DNA from: Streptomyces sp. NBC_01235
Lineage (GTDB): Bacteria > Actinomycetota > Actinomycetes > Streptomycetales > Streptomycetaceae
Assembly: GCF_035989285.1 (NCBI RefSeq)
Contig: NZ_CP108513.1
Span: forward strand, 930,001 to 994,000
DNA: 64,000 nucleotides
Direction: 5' to 3'
A program made the translations under genes and the position numbers. How positions within the stretch are numbered: position 1 is the first letter of the stretch; each line of letters begins with the position of its first letter. The notes under the pieces are model-generated. The model was not told where the DNA came from. It was given only the letters and a program-made list of their open reading frames with translations, and ran no database searches. Shown in pieces: positions 42,945-50,989 of this stretch.

Positions 42945-43140
42945 TCCGCCGACGAGCTGCCGTACGTCTGCGACCGCCTCTGGCGGCACCCGCGCACCGG
43001 CGAACTGCGGCAGCGGCATCGGCCTCGCCGGCGTCAAAGAGCTGGTCACCGCCCACGGTGGCACGGTCACCGCCGGCTCCGCACCAGGCGGCGGGACCTG
43101 GATGACGCTCCGTGTCCCCAGGGCCGACGCCCGGCCCTCG
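42945..43140 (+). pseudogene. Histidine kinase HATPase fragment
   Basis: DELPYVCDRLWRHPRTGELR is followed in a different frame by GSGIGLAGVKELVTAHGGTV and GGGTWMTLRVP. Together these are the F, G1 and G2 boxes at the C-terminus of a sensor histidine kinase, split by a frameshift near 43005. The dimerisation and sensor domains are absent. Confidence 0.6.
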
Positions 43141-43186
43141 CAGCAGCGCGGGCACGGCGCACGGATCCGGACATTACCTGCCAGGC

Positions 43187-43206
43187 AAATACCCCCTGGG
43201 GTATTT
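43187..43206. promoter_or_regulatory. CsoR/CstR-like operator A
   Basis: AAATACCCCCTGGGGTATTT has perfect 9-bp arms around a 2-base centre. Its G-tract and AT-flank form matches sites bound by CsoR-family repressors (copper-, persulfide- or formaldehyde-responsive). It overlaps the -35 hexamer of the rhodanese promoter. Confidence 0.75.
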
Positions 43207-43234
43207 GACGCACCCCTCCGGGTCGCCGTACTCT
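43205..43234 (+). promoter_or_regulatory. Sigma-70-type promoter of the rhodanese-SQR operon
   Basis: TTGACG at 43205-43210 and TACTCT at 43229-43234 are separated by 18 bases. The promoter is flanked by operator A on its -35 and operator B just beyond the predicted start point, an arrangement suited to repression. Confidence 0.6.
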
Positions 43235-43245
43235 CACCGTCAAGG

Positions 43246-43263
43246 AAACCCCCGGGGGTATTT
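43246..43263. promoter_or_regulatory. CsoR/CstR-like operator B
   Basis: AAACCCCCGGGGGTATTT, with the symmetric core ACCCCCGGGGGT, lies 15 bases before the ATG of the rhodanese gene and downstream of its -10 hexamer. Confidence 0.7.
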
Positions 43264-43277
43264 GAGGAGGCAACGAG

Positions 43278-43604
43278 ATGGCTCGTGAAGTGGAGCTGGA
43301 GGCGTTCGCCGCAGCCTGGGCCGACGGCGCTCTCACGGTCGACGTACGGGAGCCCGACGAGTACGCCGCGGGGCATGTCCCGGGTGCCCGGCCCATGCCG
43401 CTGCGTTCCGTGCCCGCGCGATGCGGTGAACTGCCCGCCGACCGGCCGGTGTACGTGATCTGCGCGAGCGGCAACCGCAGCAGGACCGCCGCCGACTGGA
43501 TGAACTCCGTCGGTATCGACGCCTACTCCGTGGCCGGCGGCACCTCGGCATGGGCCCGCGGCGGACGCCCGGTCACGGCCGGCCCCGTCGAGCACGCGGC
43601 CTGA
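43278..43604 (+). CDS. Single-domain rhodanese (sulfurtransferase)
   Basis: A 108-residue rhodanese. TVDVREPDEYAAGHVPGARP (about 20-39) is the CH2A-type conserved part. The active-site loop reads VICASGNRSRTAADW (about 59-73), with the persulfide-carrying Cys near residue 61. ATG 43278 has GAGGAGG upstream. It is the first gene after the double operator and lies 48 bases before the sulfide:quinone oxidoreductase gene. It probably accepts sulfane sulfur produced by that enzyme and passes it to a thiol acceptor. Confidence 0.87.
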   Translation: MAREVELEAFAAAWADGALTVDVREPDEYAAGHVPGARPMPLRSVPARCGELPADRPVYVICASGNRSRTAADWMNSVGIDAYSVAGGTSAWARGGRPVTAGPVEHAA

Positions 43605-43652
43605 CCCCGCACCCAACACCCGCACCCGGTCTCGAAGAGAAGGAGTTCCGCC

Positions 43653-44882
<1,230 letters not shown>

Positions 44883-44963
44883 CCGGTCGGCCCGGCCATC
44901 CCCCGACCCGGGCCGACCACCTGGCCCTCACGCCCCGAACCGGGGCGAACCAGACGCTCCCAT

Positions 44964-44979
44964 ATACCCCCCTGGGTAT
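44964..44979. promoter_or_regulatory. CsoR/CstR-like operator C
   Basis: ATACCC and GGGTAT flank a 4-base CCCT centre, 41 bases before the start of the MBL-rhodanese gene at 45020. This gives that gene its own repressible promoter apart from the rhodanese-SQR unit. Confidence 0.7.
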
Positions 44980-45019
44980 TGGACAGACTCCACTCTTCCG
45001 ACATGGAGGTCACCCGACC

Positions 45020-46477
45020 ATGTTCTTCGCCCAGTACTACCTCGACTGCCTCTCCCAGGCGTCCTACATGATCGCCGACGAGACCACCGGCAAGGCCGTC
45101 GTCGTCGACCCCCGCCGTGACGTGTCCGAGTACCTCACCGACGCCGCCGAACACGGGTTCACCGTCGAAGCCGTCATCAACACCCACTTCCACGCCGACT
45201 TCCTCGCCGGCCACCTGGAGCTCGCCGACCGCACCGGCGCCTGGATCGGCTACGGTCAGCGCGCCGAGGCCGAGTACCCCATCCGCAAGCTGGCCGACGG
45301 CGAGCGGATCAGCCTCGGCGACGTCCAGCTCCGGATCCTCGAAACCCCCGGCCACACCCCGGAGTCGATCAGCATCCTGGTCCACGAGCACGCCGACGAC
45401 ACCATCCCCTACGGCATCCTCACCGGCGACGCCCTGTTCATCGGCGACGTCGGCCGCCCCGACCTGCTCGCCTCGATCGGCGTGACCGCCGACGAACTCG
45501 GCCGGATGCTCTACGACACCGTCCAGAACAAGCTGATGGCGCTGCCCGACGCCGTCCGTGTCTTCCCCGCCCACGGCGCCGGATCCGCCTGCGGCAAGAA
45601 CCTCTCCACCCAGCGCCAGTCCACCATCGGCGAACAGCGCACGACCAACTACGCCTGCCGGCCCATGAGCGAGGAGAAGTTCGTCGAGCTGGTCACCGCG
45701 GGCCAGCCGTCCGCGCCCGCCTACTTCGTCTACGACGCCATCCTCAACCGCAAGGAGCACGGCCTGTTCGACGCGGCCGACGCGCCCCGTCCGCTGTCCA
45801 CCGCGGAGTTCCTGGAACGACGCACAGCCGGGGCGGTGGTGGTCGACGCCCGCTCCCCGCAGGACTTCGCCACCGGGCACCTGCGCGGCTCCATCAACGT
45901 GCCCGCCGACGGCCGCTTCGCCGAACAGGCCGGCATGGTCGTCGCCCCCGACCAGGACGTCGTCGTCATCGCGCCCCAGGACCGCGAGGAGGAGATCGTC
46001 ACCCGGCTCGCCCGCATCGGCTTCGACAAGGTCGGCGGGTATCTCCGTGAGCCCGAGGGCGCCTTCGTCGTCCTGGCCGCCGAAATGCGACAGGCCGGCC
46101 GCCTGACCGCCGACGAACTGCGCCGGGCACTCGACGGCGACGAACCCCCGCTGGTCCTGGACGTGCGCAACACCGCCGAGCGCGAAGAAGGCTTCATCGA
46201 GGGCTCGCTGCACATCCCGCTTGCCGAACTCGCCCGCCGCGCCGACGAGATCCCGGTCGACCGGCCCCTGGTCGTCCACTGCGCGGGCGGCCACCGTTCC
46301 TCCGTCGCCGCCGGCCTGCTGCGGCACAACGGCCACGCCGACGTCTCCGACCTGCTCGGCGGATACGGCGCCTGGCTCGCCCAGTCCTCCCCCACGCTCG
46401 GCTTCTCCCCCGCGCTCGGCTTCGCTCGAGCGGGAGGTGCCCCCACCGCGGGGGGACCCGCCTCGGCCGACGTCTGA
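45020..46477 (+). CDS. CstB-like MBL-fold persulfide dioxygenase with rhodanese domains
   Basis: A 485-residue protein. The metallo-beta-lactamase part has THFHADFLAG (55-64), PGHTPES near 115, LTGDALFIGDVGRPDLL near 137-153 and FPAHGAGSACGKN near 182, the pattern of non-haem-iron persulfide dioxygenases. A first rhodanese module (about 275-350) has VIAPQDREE in place of a Cys loop and is inactive-looking. The second (about 365-460) has VHCAGGHRSS with Cys near 421. ATG 45020 has GGAGG upstream. The last 30 residues come from an inserted repeat (46388-46466). It should oxidise persulfide to sulfite, complementing the SQR. Confidence 0.87.
   Translation: MFFAQYYLDCLSQASYMIADETTGKAVVVDPRRDVSEYLTDAAEHGFTVEAVINTHFHADFLAGHLELADRTGAWIGYGQRAEAEYPIRKLADGERISLGDVQLRILETPGHTPESISILVHEHADDTIPYGILTGDALFIGDVGRPDLLASIGVTADELGRMLYDTVQNKLMALPDAVRVFPAHGAGSACGKNLSTQRQSTIGEQRTTNYACRPMSEEKFVELVTAGQPSAPAYFVYDAILNRKEHGLFDAADAPRPLSTAEFLERRTAGAVVVDARSPQDFATGHLRGSINVPADGRFAEQAGMVVAPDQDVVVIAPQDREEEIVTRLARIGFDKVGGYLREPEGAFVVLAAEMRQAGRLTADELRRALDGDEPPLVLDVRNTAEREEGFIEGSLHIPLAELARRADEIPVDRPLVVHCAGGHRSSVAAGLLRHNGHADVSDLLGGYGAWLAQSSPTLGFSPALGFARAGGAPTAGGPASADV
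46388..46466. repeat. Dispersed repeat, left copy (inverted relative to 47994)
   Basis: About 79 bases whose reverse complement nearly equals 47994-48076. It contains GCTCGAGCGAAGC-type sequence and two direct sub-repeats of CTCGGCTTC. It forms the coding sequence for the C-terminal tail of the MBL-rhodanese protein. Confidence 0.85.
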
Positions 46478-46564
46478 CCCAGCGTCCACCGGGCGGCGGC
46501 CCCGAGACATCGGCCGCCGCCCGCCCCCGTCTTGAGAACGCTTCCGAGGCAGCAAGGAACCCCG

Positions 46565-47146
46565 ATGACCACCCACGCCGACAAACCACGACTCGACCCC
46601 GCCGCTCTACGCGACCTGGCCCGGGACGGGGAGGGCCCGCGTCTGCTGGACGTGCGCACGCCCGGCGAGTTCCGCACCGCCCACATCCCCGGCTCCTACA
46701 ACGTCCCCCTCGACACCCTGCGCGAGCACCGCGCCGAGCTGCTGCGCCACCTCGACGAGGACGTCGTCCTCATCTGCCGCTCCGGCGCCCGCGCCGCCCA
46801 GGCCGAACAGGCCCTCGCCGAGGCCGGACTGCCCAACCTGCGTGTCCTCGACGGTGGTGTCATGGCCTGGGAGGCGGCCAGGGGCCCCCTCACCCGCGGC
46901 CCCGACCGCTGGGACCTGGAACGCCAGGTGCGCCTGATCGCCGGATCCATCGTGCTGGTCACCGGCGTCGTGGGCCTGTTCCTGCCCGGACTGCACCTCA
47001 TCGGCACGGCCGTCGGCGCCGGACTGACCGTCGCGGCCCTGACCAACACCTGCGCCATGGGCATGCTGCTGTCCAAGCTGCCCTACAACCGCGGCCCCCG
47101 CACCGACCTCGACACCGTCGTCGCCGCCCTGCGGGGCTCGTCGTGA
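46565..47146 (+). CDS. Rhodanese with C-terminal membrane domain (YgaP-like)
   Basis: A 193-residue protein. The N-terminal rhodanese has LLDVRTPGEFRTAHIPGSYN (about 26-45) and the active loop LICRSGARAAQA (about 69-80) with Cys near 71. The C-terminal part (about 125-175) has two hydrophobic segments, IAGSIVLVTGVVGLFLPGLH and IGTAVGAGLTVAALTNTCAM, matching the DUF2892/YgaP membrane hairpin. ATG 46565 has AAGGAAC upstream. It overlaps the TauE gene by four bases. It is probably a membrane-tethered sulfurtransferase feeding the exporter or the respiratory chain. Confidence 0.86.
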   Translation: MTTHADKPRLDPAALRDLARDGEGPRLLDVRTPGEFRTAHIPGSYNVPLDTLREHRAELLRHLDEDVVLICRSGARAAQAEQALAEAGLPNLRVLDGGVMAWEAARGPLTRGPDRWDLERQVRLIAGSIVLVTGVVGLFLPGLHLIGTAVGAGLTVAALTNTCAMGMLLSKLPYNRGPRTDLDTVVAALRGSS

Positions 47147-48189
47147 TCGCCGTCATCGTCGCCGCGTCCCTGCTCATCGGCGTCAGCCTCGGCGTCCTGG
47201 GCGGCGGCGGATCCATCCTGACCGTCCCCATCCTGATCTACCTGGCCGGCATGGAGACCAAGGAGGCCATCGCCACCTCCCTGTTCGTCGTCGGCGTCAC
47301 CAGCGCCGCAGGAGTCGTCTCGCACGCCCGCGCCGGACGCGTCCGCCGGCGCACGGGGGTGCTGTTCGGTCTGGCGGGCATGACCGGCGCCTACGCGGGC
47401 GGGCGGCTGGCCGAGTTCGTCCCCGGCACCGTCCTGCTGCTCGCGTTCGCCCTCATGATGATCGCCACCGCCGTCGCCATGATCCGCGGCCGCAGGCGGC
47501 AGCCGAAGAAGGTCCACCACGAACTCCCCGTCCTGCACGTCCTGCTGGACGGCATCGTGGTGGGGCTGATCACCGGACTGGTCGGAGCCGGCGGAGGCTT
47601 CCTGGTCGTCCCCGCCCTCGCGCTGCTGGGCGGACTGCCCATGACCGTGGCCGTCGGCACCTCACTGCTGGTCATCTCCATGAAGTCCTTCGCGGGCCTG
47701 GCCGGTTACCTCGCCAGCGTGCACATCGACTGGGGGTTCGCGGCCCTCGTCACGGCGACCGCCGTCGTCGGCAGCCTGCTCGGCGGGCGTCTCGCCGGAC
47801 GCATCCCGCAGGACGCCCTGCGCAAGTCCTTCGGCTGGTTCGTCGCCGTCATGGGCGTCTTCGTCCTCAGCCAGCAGATCAGCTCCGACCTGCGCCACAC
47901 CCTGCTGACGAGCCCTTGGACGTGGGCCTCGGTGGCCGCGGCGGCGGGGGTCGTGTTCAGCTGGTACATGCTGCGCGGGCCCGACGTGCGAACGCCGACG
48001 GGGGTCCCGCCGCGGTGGGGGCACCTCCCGCTCGAGCGAAGCCGAGCGTGGGGGAGAAGCCGAGCGTGGGGGAGGGCAGGCGACGCCTCGGCGCCGTCGG
48101 ACGACGCAAGCGGGCGGACCGTCTCGCGCCCCGTCCCTGCTGAGACCGTGCGGAGCGATGGCGCCACCGTGTCACCGCACGACACGTAG
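47143..48189 (+). CDS. TauE/SafE-family sulfite/anion exporter
   Basis: A 348-residue membrane protein with about eight helices. The family hallmarks are GVSLGVLGGGGSILTVPIL near residues 9-27 and the matching second-half GLITGLVGAGGGFLVVPAL near 143-161. It starts with a GTG overlapping the rhodanese stop (GTGA). The context, after a persulfide dioxygenase and rhodaneses, suggests export of the sulfite they produce. The last 65 residues are unusual: they are encoded by a dispersed repeat and charged sequence with no counterpart in the family, so the native C-terminus was probably replaced. Confidence 0.86.
   Translation: MIAVIVAASLLIGVSLGVLGGGGSILTVPILIYLAGMETKEAIATSLFVVGVTSAAGVVSHARAGRVRRRTGVLFGLAGMTGAYAGGRLAEFVPGTVLLLAFALMMIATAVAMIRGRRRQPKKVHHELPVLHVLLDGIVVGLITGLVGAGGGFLVVPALALLGGLPMTVAVGTSLLVISMKSFAGLAGYLASVHIDWGFAALVTATAVVGSLLGGRLAGRIPQDALRKSFGWFVAVMGVFVLSQQISSDLRHTLLTSPWTWASVAAAAGVVFSWYMLRGPDVRTPTGVPPRWGHLPLERSRAWGRSRAWGRAGDASAPSDDASGRTVSRPVPAETVRSDGATVSPHDT
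47994..48076. repeat. Dispersed repeat, right copy (inverted relative to 46388)
   Basis: About 83 bases nearly identical to the reverse complement of 46388-46466, with two copies of GAAGCCGAGCGTGGGGGAG. It lies inside the 3-prime end of the tauE-like gene. This class of palindromic, GC-rich repeat is common between streptomycete genes; here both copies have become coding. Confidence 0.85.
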
Positions 48190-48235
48190 CGACGCAACGG
48201 AAGCTCCAAGAACCCGGTCCCCCTGGGGGTGTCCG

Positions 48236-48565
48236 GTGGACGACACAGAAGTCATGAACGTCGTGAACACAGAAGCGGACTCGTGGGCCGAGGTGCTCGA
48301 CCGGCTGCGCCGGGCCCAGGGACAACTGGCCGCGGTCATCGCCACGAGCGGGCCGTGCCACCACTCGCCGAGGCCGGGTTCATCGGGATTCCCGGACGTC
48401 CCGGACGTCCCGTCCGCGGCGCCGGCGAGCGCGGCGGCAGAGGCGTTCGCGTTCTTCGCCGACGCGCGCGTGCGCCCCTACGTTCCCGTTCTGGCCCTCA
48501 AACACGCCGCCCGGCATCTGTCCGACCGCTTCAACACCCGGGGCGACAAGAGCGGCGAGACATGA
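48236..48565 (+). pseudogene. Truncated CsoR/CstR-like repressor fused to unrelated tail
   Basis: The frame from GTG 48236 has ADSWAEVLDRLRRAQGQLAA, which is the first helix of CsoR-family repressors including the DNA-contacting RRAQGQL motif. After VIATSGPC the match stops. None of the remaining CsoR helices or the second conserved Cys is present. The rest (about residues 45-109) has a Pro-rich spacer and RVRPYVPVLALKHAARHLSDRF, the end of a different small protein. A weak G-tract dyad, CCCCCTGGGGG near 48219-48229, precedes it. The gene lies next to the sulfur operon and was probably its repressor. Confidence 0.6.
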
Positions 48566-48729
48566 GGCCGACCCCGAAGTGCGTTCTCGACCGGTCCCGG
48601 CCCTGCAACGCCTGCATCGCCCCGGACCCCAGCGGCTGCCCCTACCCGTATCTGCTCGCCGGGGACGACGCGGAGGACCCGGACGAGGGCAACAGTACGG
48701 GCGAGGATTCCACTCACGTGGAGGGATGA
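48562..48729 (+). CDS. Small cysteine-rich protein
   Basis: Fifty-five residues with four cysteines, CVLDRSRPCNACIAPDPSGC, in a C-x7-C-x2-C-x7-C pattern, then an acidic tail. The ATG overlaps the stop of the truncated CsoR-like frame (ATGA). The cysteine pattern could bind zinc or carry sulfane sulfur. The family is not securely recognised. Confidence 0.6.
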   Translation: MRPTPKCVLDRSRPCNACIAPDPSGCPYPYLLAGDDAEDPDEGNSTGEDSTHVEG

Positions 48730-48739
48730 GGTGCGCACG

Positions 48740-48800
48740 ATGGACGCAGCAGGCTGGGACGAGCGGTACCGGGGCAGCGAACCGGTGTGGACGGCAGGAG
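48740..48800 (+). pseudogene. SAM-dependent methyltransferase N-terminal fragment
   Basis: ATG 48740, with GAGGGATGAG upstream, starts MDAAGWDERYRGSEPVW, the typical first residues of small class I methyltransferases. After about 20 codons the sequence turns into the reverse strand of a peroxiredoxin gene, so the gene is truncated by a rearrangement near 48800. Confidence 0.5.
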
Positions 48801-49067
48801 ACGCGCGTGTCCAGGTCGGTGATGATCGGGAACGAGATGCGCACGCCCGGCTTCTCCATCGATCGCACGGGTCCAGGCGAGGTGGCTGTGGACGGAGTCC
48901 ACGGAGTTGCCGAGCAGGGCGGTGTGGCGGGCGGCGAACTCGTCGGCGAGTTCGGTGAAGGCGACGAACTCGGTGGTGCACACCGGCGTGAAGTCGGCCG
49001 GGTGCCTGAAGAGCACCAGCCACCGGCCGGCGTCCCGCATCGTGGGAGAGCTGCCGCGCGCGAGCAC
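48801..49067 (-). pseudogene. Peroxiredoxin (1-Cys/AhpC-TSA) fragment
   Basis: The minus strand encodes WLVLFRHPADFTPVCTTEFV with the peroxidatic Cys in PVCTTE, continuing LADEFAARHTALLGNSVDSV. A frameshift near 48856 is needed to reach VRISFPIITDLDTRV, where the gene ends at the joint with the methyltransferase fragment. The C-terminal third is missing. Operator D lies upstream, so it may have belonged to the sulfur regulon. Confidence 0.65.
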
Positions 49068-49101
49068 GGGAACAATGCGGCCTTGCGCGACGCTTCCACC
49101 T

Positions 49102-49118
49102 GTACCCCGCCTGGTATT
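49102..49118. promoter_or_regulatory. Degenerate CsoR/CstR-like operator D
   Basis: GTACCCCGCCTGGTATT keeps the TACC and GGTA half-sites around CCGCCT, but with less symmetry than the other sites. It lies between the divergent peroxiredoxin remnant and the small gene at 49179. Confidence 0.4.
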
Positions 49119-49178
49119 GAAGTCCCGGAAGACACCCGGTGGGAACCGTCACCGCCCCGGCGGAGGAGCGTGAGAACG

Positions 49179-49469
49179 ATGGCGACGACAGGACCTGACC
49201 GACTCCCTACGAGCGAGGACGGCTCTCTCGTGACCAGCTGCGGGCGCAGAATCGCCGTGCGACGCCTACGGCTCGCACCCGCGGAGCGGCCCATCAGCCG
49301 GGTCGCCCTGGACGTGGGACGGGACCAGGGCGGCGAACCGGGAGTGTGGGCGGCACTCACCCCCGGCGAGGCACGTGACCTGGCCCGCCTGCTCCTCCTG
49401 CACGCCGGCCTGACCGAGCGCGGTACCGAGCCCGCCGACCCGTCACGGAAGAGCTCTCCCTCCCTCTGA
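49179..49469 (+). CDS. Small protein of unknown function
   Basis: Ninety-six residues, no signal peptide or membrane helix. RRLRLAPAERPISRVALDVG and ALTPGEARDLARLLLLHAG suggest a small alpha/beta domain. ATG 49179 has GGAGGAG at good spacing. It lies 60 bases downstream of degenerate operator D, so it may be part of the sulfur-responsive set. The family is not recognised. Confidence 0.6.
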   Translation: MATTGPDRLPTSEDGSLVTSCGRRIAVRRLRLAPAERPISRVALDVGRDQGGEPGVWAALTPGEARDLARLLLLHAGLTERGTEPADPSRKSSPSL

Positions 49470-49487
49470 CTTCGACACCGGTCCGAG

Positions 49488-50155
49488 TCACTGCAGGATC
49501 CGATATTCCCGGTCGCCCAGGAATTCCGGACGACGCCAGAGCACCGGGGTCGTCGGACGACGGGCCGGCATGACAGGCGATGGCGCGGCATTGCCGCTCG
49601 CGCGCCACCGGTTCGACGACACGGCACCGGGCCGGATCCCGCCCGGTGAAGGACGTGCCGAACTCGGCGTTCAGCCGGTCCGCCACCTGTTGCGGCACGG
49701 GCCGGCCCAGGACGGCGACACCGGACCGGCGGGCGGCGAACAGCGCGGCGCCGGTGGCCCGCTGATGGTCCCGGTGCCCGGTGACGCCTCCCCGTGTCGA
49801 ACACGAGCAGGTGACTGGGGCGCTGCTCACCGACCGGGCGGGCCACCTCCGTGGCGAGCCGGAGCAACGGGATGTCGACGAGAGCACCGTCCGGGTGACC
49901 GGCCAATTCCACGCGCTCGACACCCAGTTCCCTTGCGGCACAGACGAGTTCGTCCGCGCGCACGGTGTGCGGGTCACCGGGCCCGTAGTGCAGCGTGGAC
50001 GCCTCATCGTGAGTGAAGCAGAACACCGCCGCGGGCACCCCGCCGCCGGACCGCGGGGCCAGGAGGGAGCGCCCAGCCCGAACAATTCGTCGTCGGGACG
50101 GGCGACCACGGCCTGCACCCGCCGCACGCCTTCCGGCAGGCCGGGTACGGTGCCG
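49488..50155 (-). pseudogene. PIG-L (LmbE-like) deacetylase, frameshifted
   Basis: The minus strand encodes, in alternating frames, VQAVVARPDDELFGLG, then AAVFCFTHDEASTLHYG with DELVCAARELGVERVELAGH and SHLLVFDTG, then VTGHRDHQRATGAALFAARR and a C-terminus ending REYRILQ. At least two frameshifts (near 50040 and 49800) separate these parts. The zinc motif AHPDDE reads ARPDDE and HPDH reads HRDH, so two ligand motifs are also altered. The enzyme family deacetylates N-acetylglucosamine conjugates; this copy is dead. Confidence 0.65.
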
Positions 50156-50161
50156 GTCGTC

Positions 50162-50635
50162 TCAGGTGTAGATGATCTGGCCGCCGGCCGCGTGTTCGTA
50201 GAACTCGCCGACCGTGATGATGCCCTGGACCTGCTCGACGAGGTCGTCCTTGTCGAGTTCGAAGAGGTCGACCGACGCCTTGCAGGCGTAGATCCCGGCA
50301 CCCGTGTCCGAGATCATCTCGATGAACTCGGGGATCGGCGGGATGTCGAGCTTCTCCATCTTGCGTTCCATGTACCGGGTGACCAGGTCCGGCACCCCCG
50401 GCATGCCGCCCAGCAGGGTCGGCAGGTGCAGACCGGGGTTGCCGACCGTGGCCAGCTTGATGTGCTCCCAGCGCTTCTTCGTGATCGCGTCCAGGCCGAA
50501 GAAGGTGAAGAACAGGTCGGCCTCGATGCCCTCGGCGCGGGCGCCGTTGGCCATGATCAGGGCCGGGTAGATCCCCTCCAGGGATCCCTTGGAGACGATG
50601 ATCGAGACCTTCTCGATCGTGGCGGTGTCGGCCAT
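50162..50635 (-). CDS. DsrE/DsrF-like family protein
   Basis: A 157-residue protein of the DsrE fold, implicated in sulfur transfer between carrier proteins. ALIMANGARAEGIEADLFFT (about 25-44) and the C-terminal SDTGAGIYACKASVDLFEL (about 109-127), with a Cys near 117, match the DsrE-like group often annotated as peroxiredoxin-family or DrsE proteins. ATG 50635 has AAGGAG upstream. It is the third gene of a minus-strand operon after the SQR-like and TusE/DsrC genes. In known systems DsrE-type proteins hand persulfide to DsrC/TusE partners, which is the likely role here. Confidence 0.86.
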   Translation of the reverse strand: MADTATIEKVSIIVSKGSLEGIYPALIMANGARAEGIEADLFFTFFGLDAITKKRWEHIKLATVGNPGLHLPTLLGGMPGVPDLVTRYMERKMEKLDIPPIPEFIEMISDTGAGIYACKASVDLFELDKDDLVEQVQGIITVGEFYEHAAGGQIIYT

Positions 50636-50654
50636 GGCGTAACGCTCCTTCGGG

Positions 50655-50972
50655 TCAGATGCAGCCGCGCGGCTTGGGAATCCCGGCGATCTTCGCGGCG
50701 GTCTTGGCCGGGCCCTTCGGGAAGAGCTGGTAGAGCTCCTTGACGCTCACGCCGGAGGTCTTGCCGAGCACCCGCACGGTGGGTCCGGTGCCCTTGGCGG
50801 CGTACTGCTCGCGCATGAAGCGGATGACCGTCCAGTGCCGGTCGGTCAGCGTCTCGATGCCCTGCTCGTGGGCGAGCTGTTCGGCCATGGGCTCGGTCCA
50901 CCGGTCGGGGTCGGTGAAGAAGCCCTCGTCGTCGACGGGAACGGTGGTGTCGGCGTAGGTGGCGGTGGGCAT
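50655..50972 (-). CDS. TusE/DsrC/DsvC-family sulfur relay protein
   Basis: A 105-residue carrier. VPVDDEGFFTDPDRWTEPMA (about 12-31), DRHWTVIRFMREQYAAKG and TVRVLGKTSGVSVKELYQLF follow the family. The C-terminus KPRGCI keeps the penultimate conserved Cys (residue 104), which carries persulfide. The second, upstream Cys used by DsrC in sulfite reduction is absent, making it more TusE-like. ATG 50972 has AAGGAG upstream. It lies between the SQR-like and DsrE-like genes, spaced 17 and 19 bases. No dsrAB sulfite reductase is present. Confidence 0.86.
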   Translation of the reverse strand: MPTATYADTTVPVDDEGFFTDPDRWTEPMAEQLAHEQGIETLTDRHWTVIRFMREQYAAKGTGPTVRVLGKTSGVSVKELYQLFPKGPAKTAAKIAGIPKPRGCI

Positions 50973-50989
50973 GGTGGTGCTCCTTCGGT

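Noticed and set aside
48217..48230. Additional CsoR-type operator before the truncated CsoR-like gene
   Set aside because: The core CCCCCTGGGGG is present but the AT flanks seen at the other sites are missing. In this GC-rich DNA it may be chance, so it was not listed as a site.
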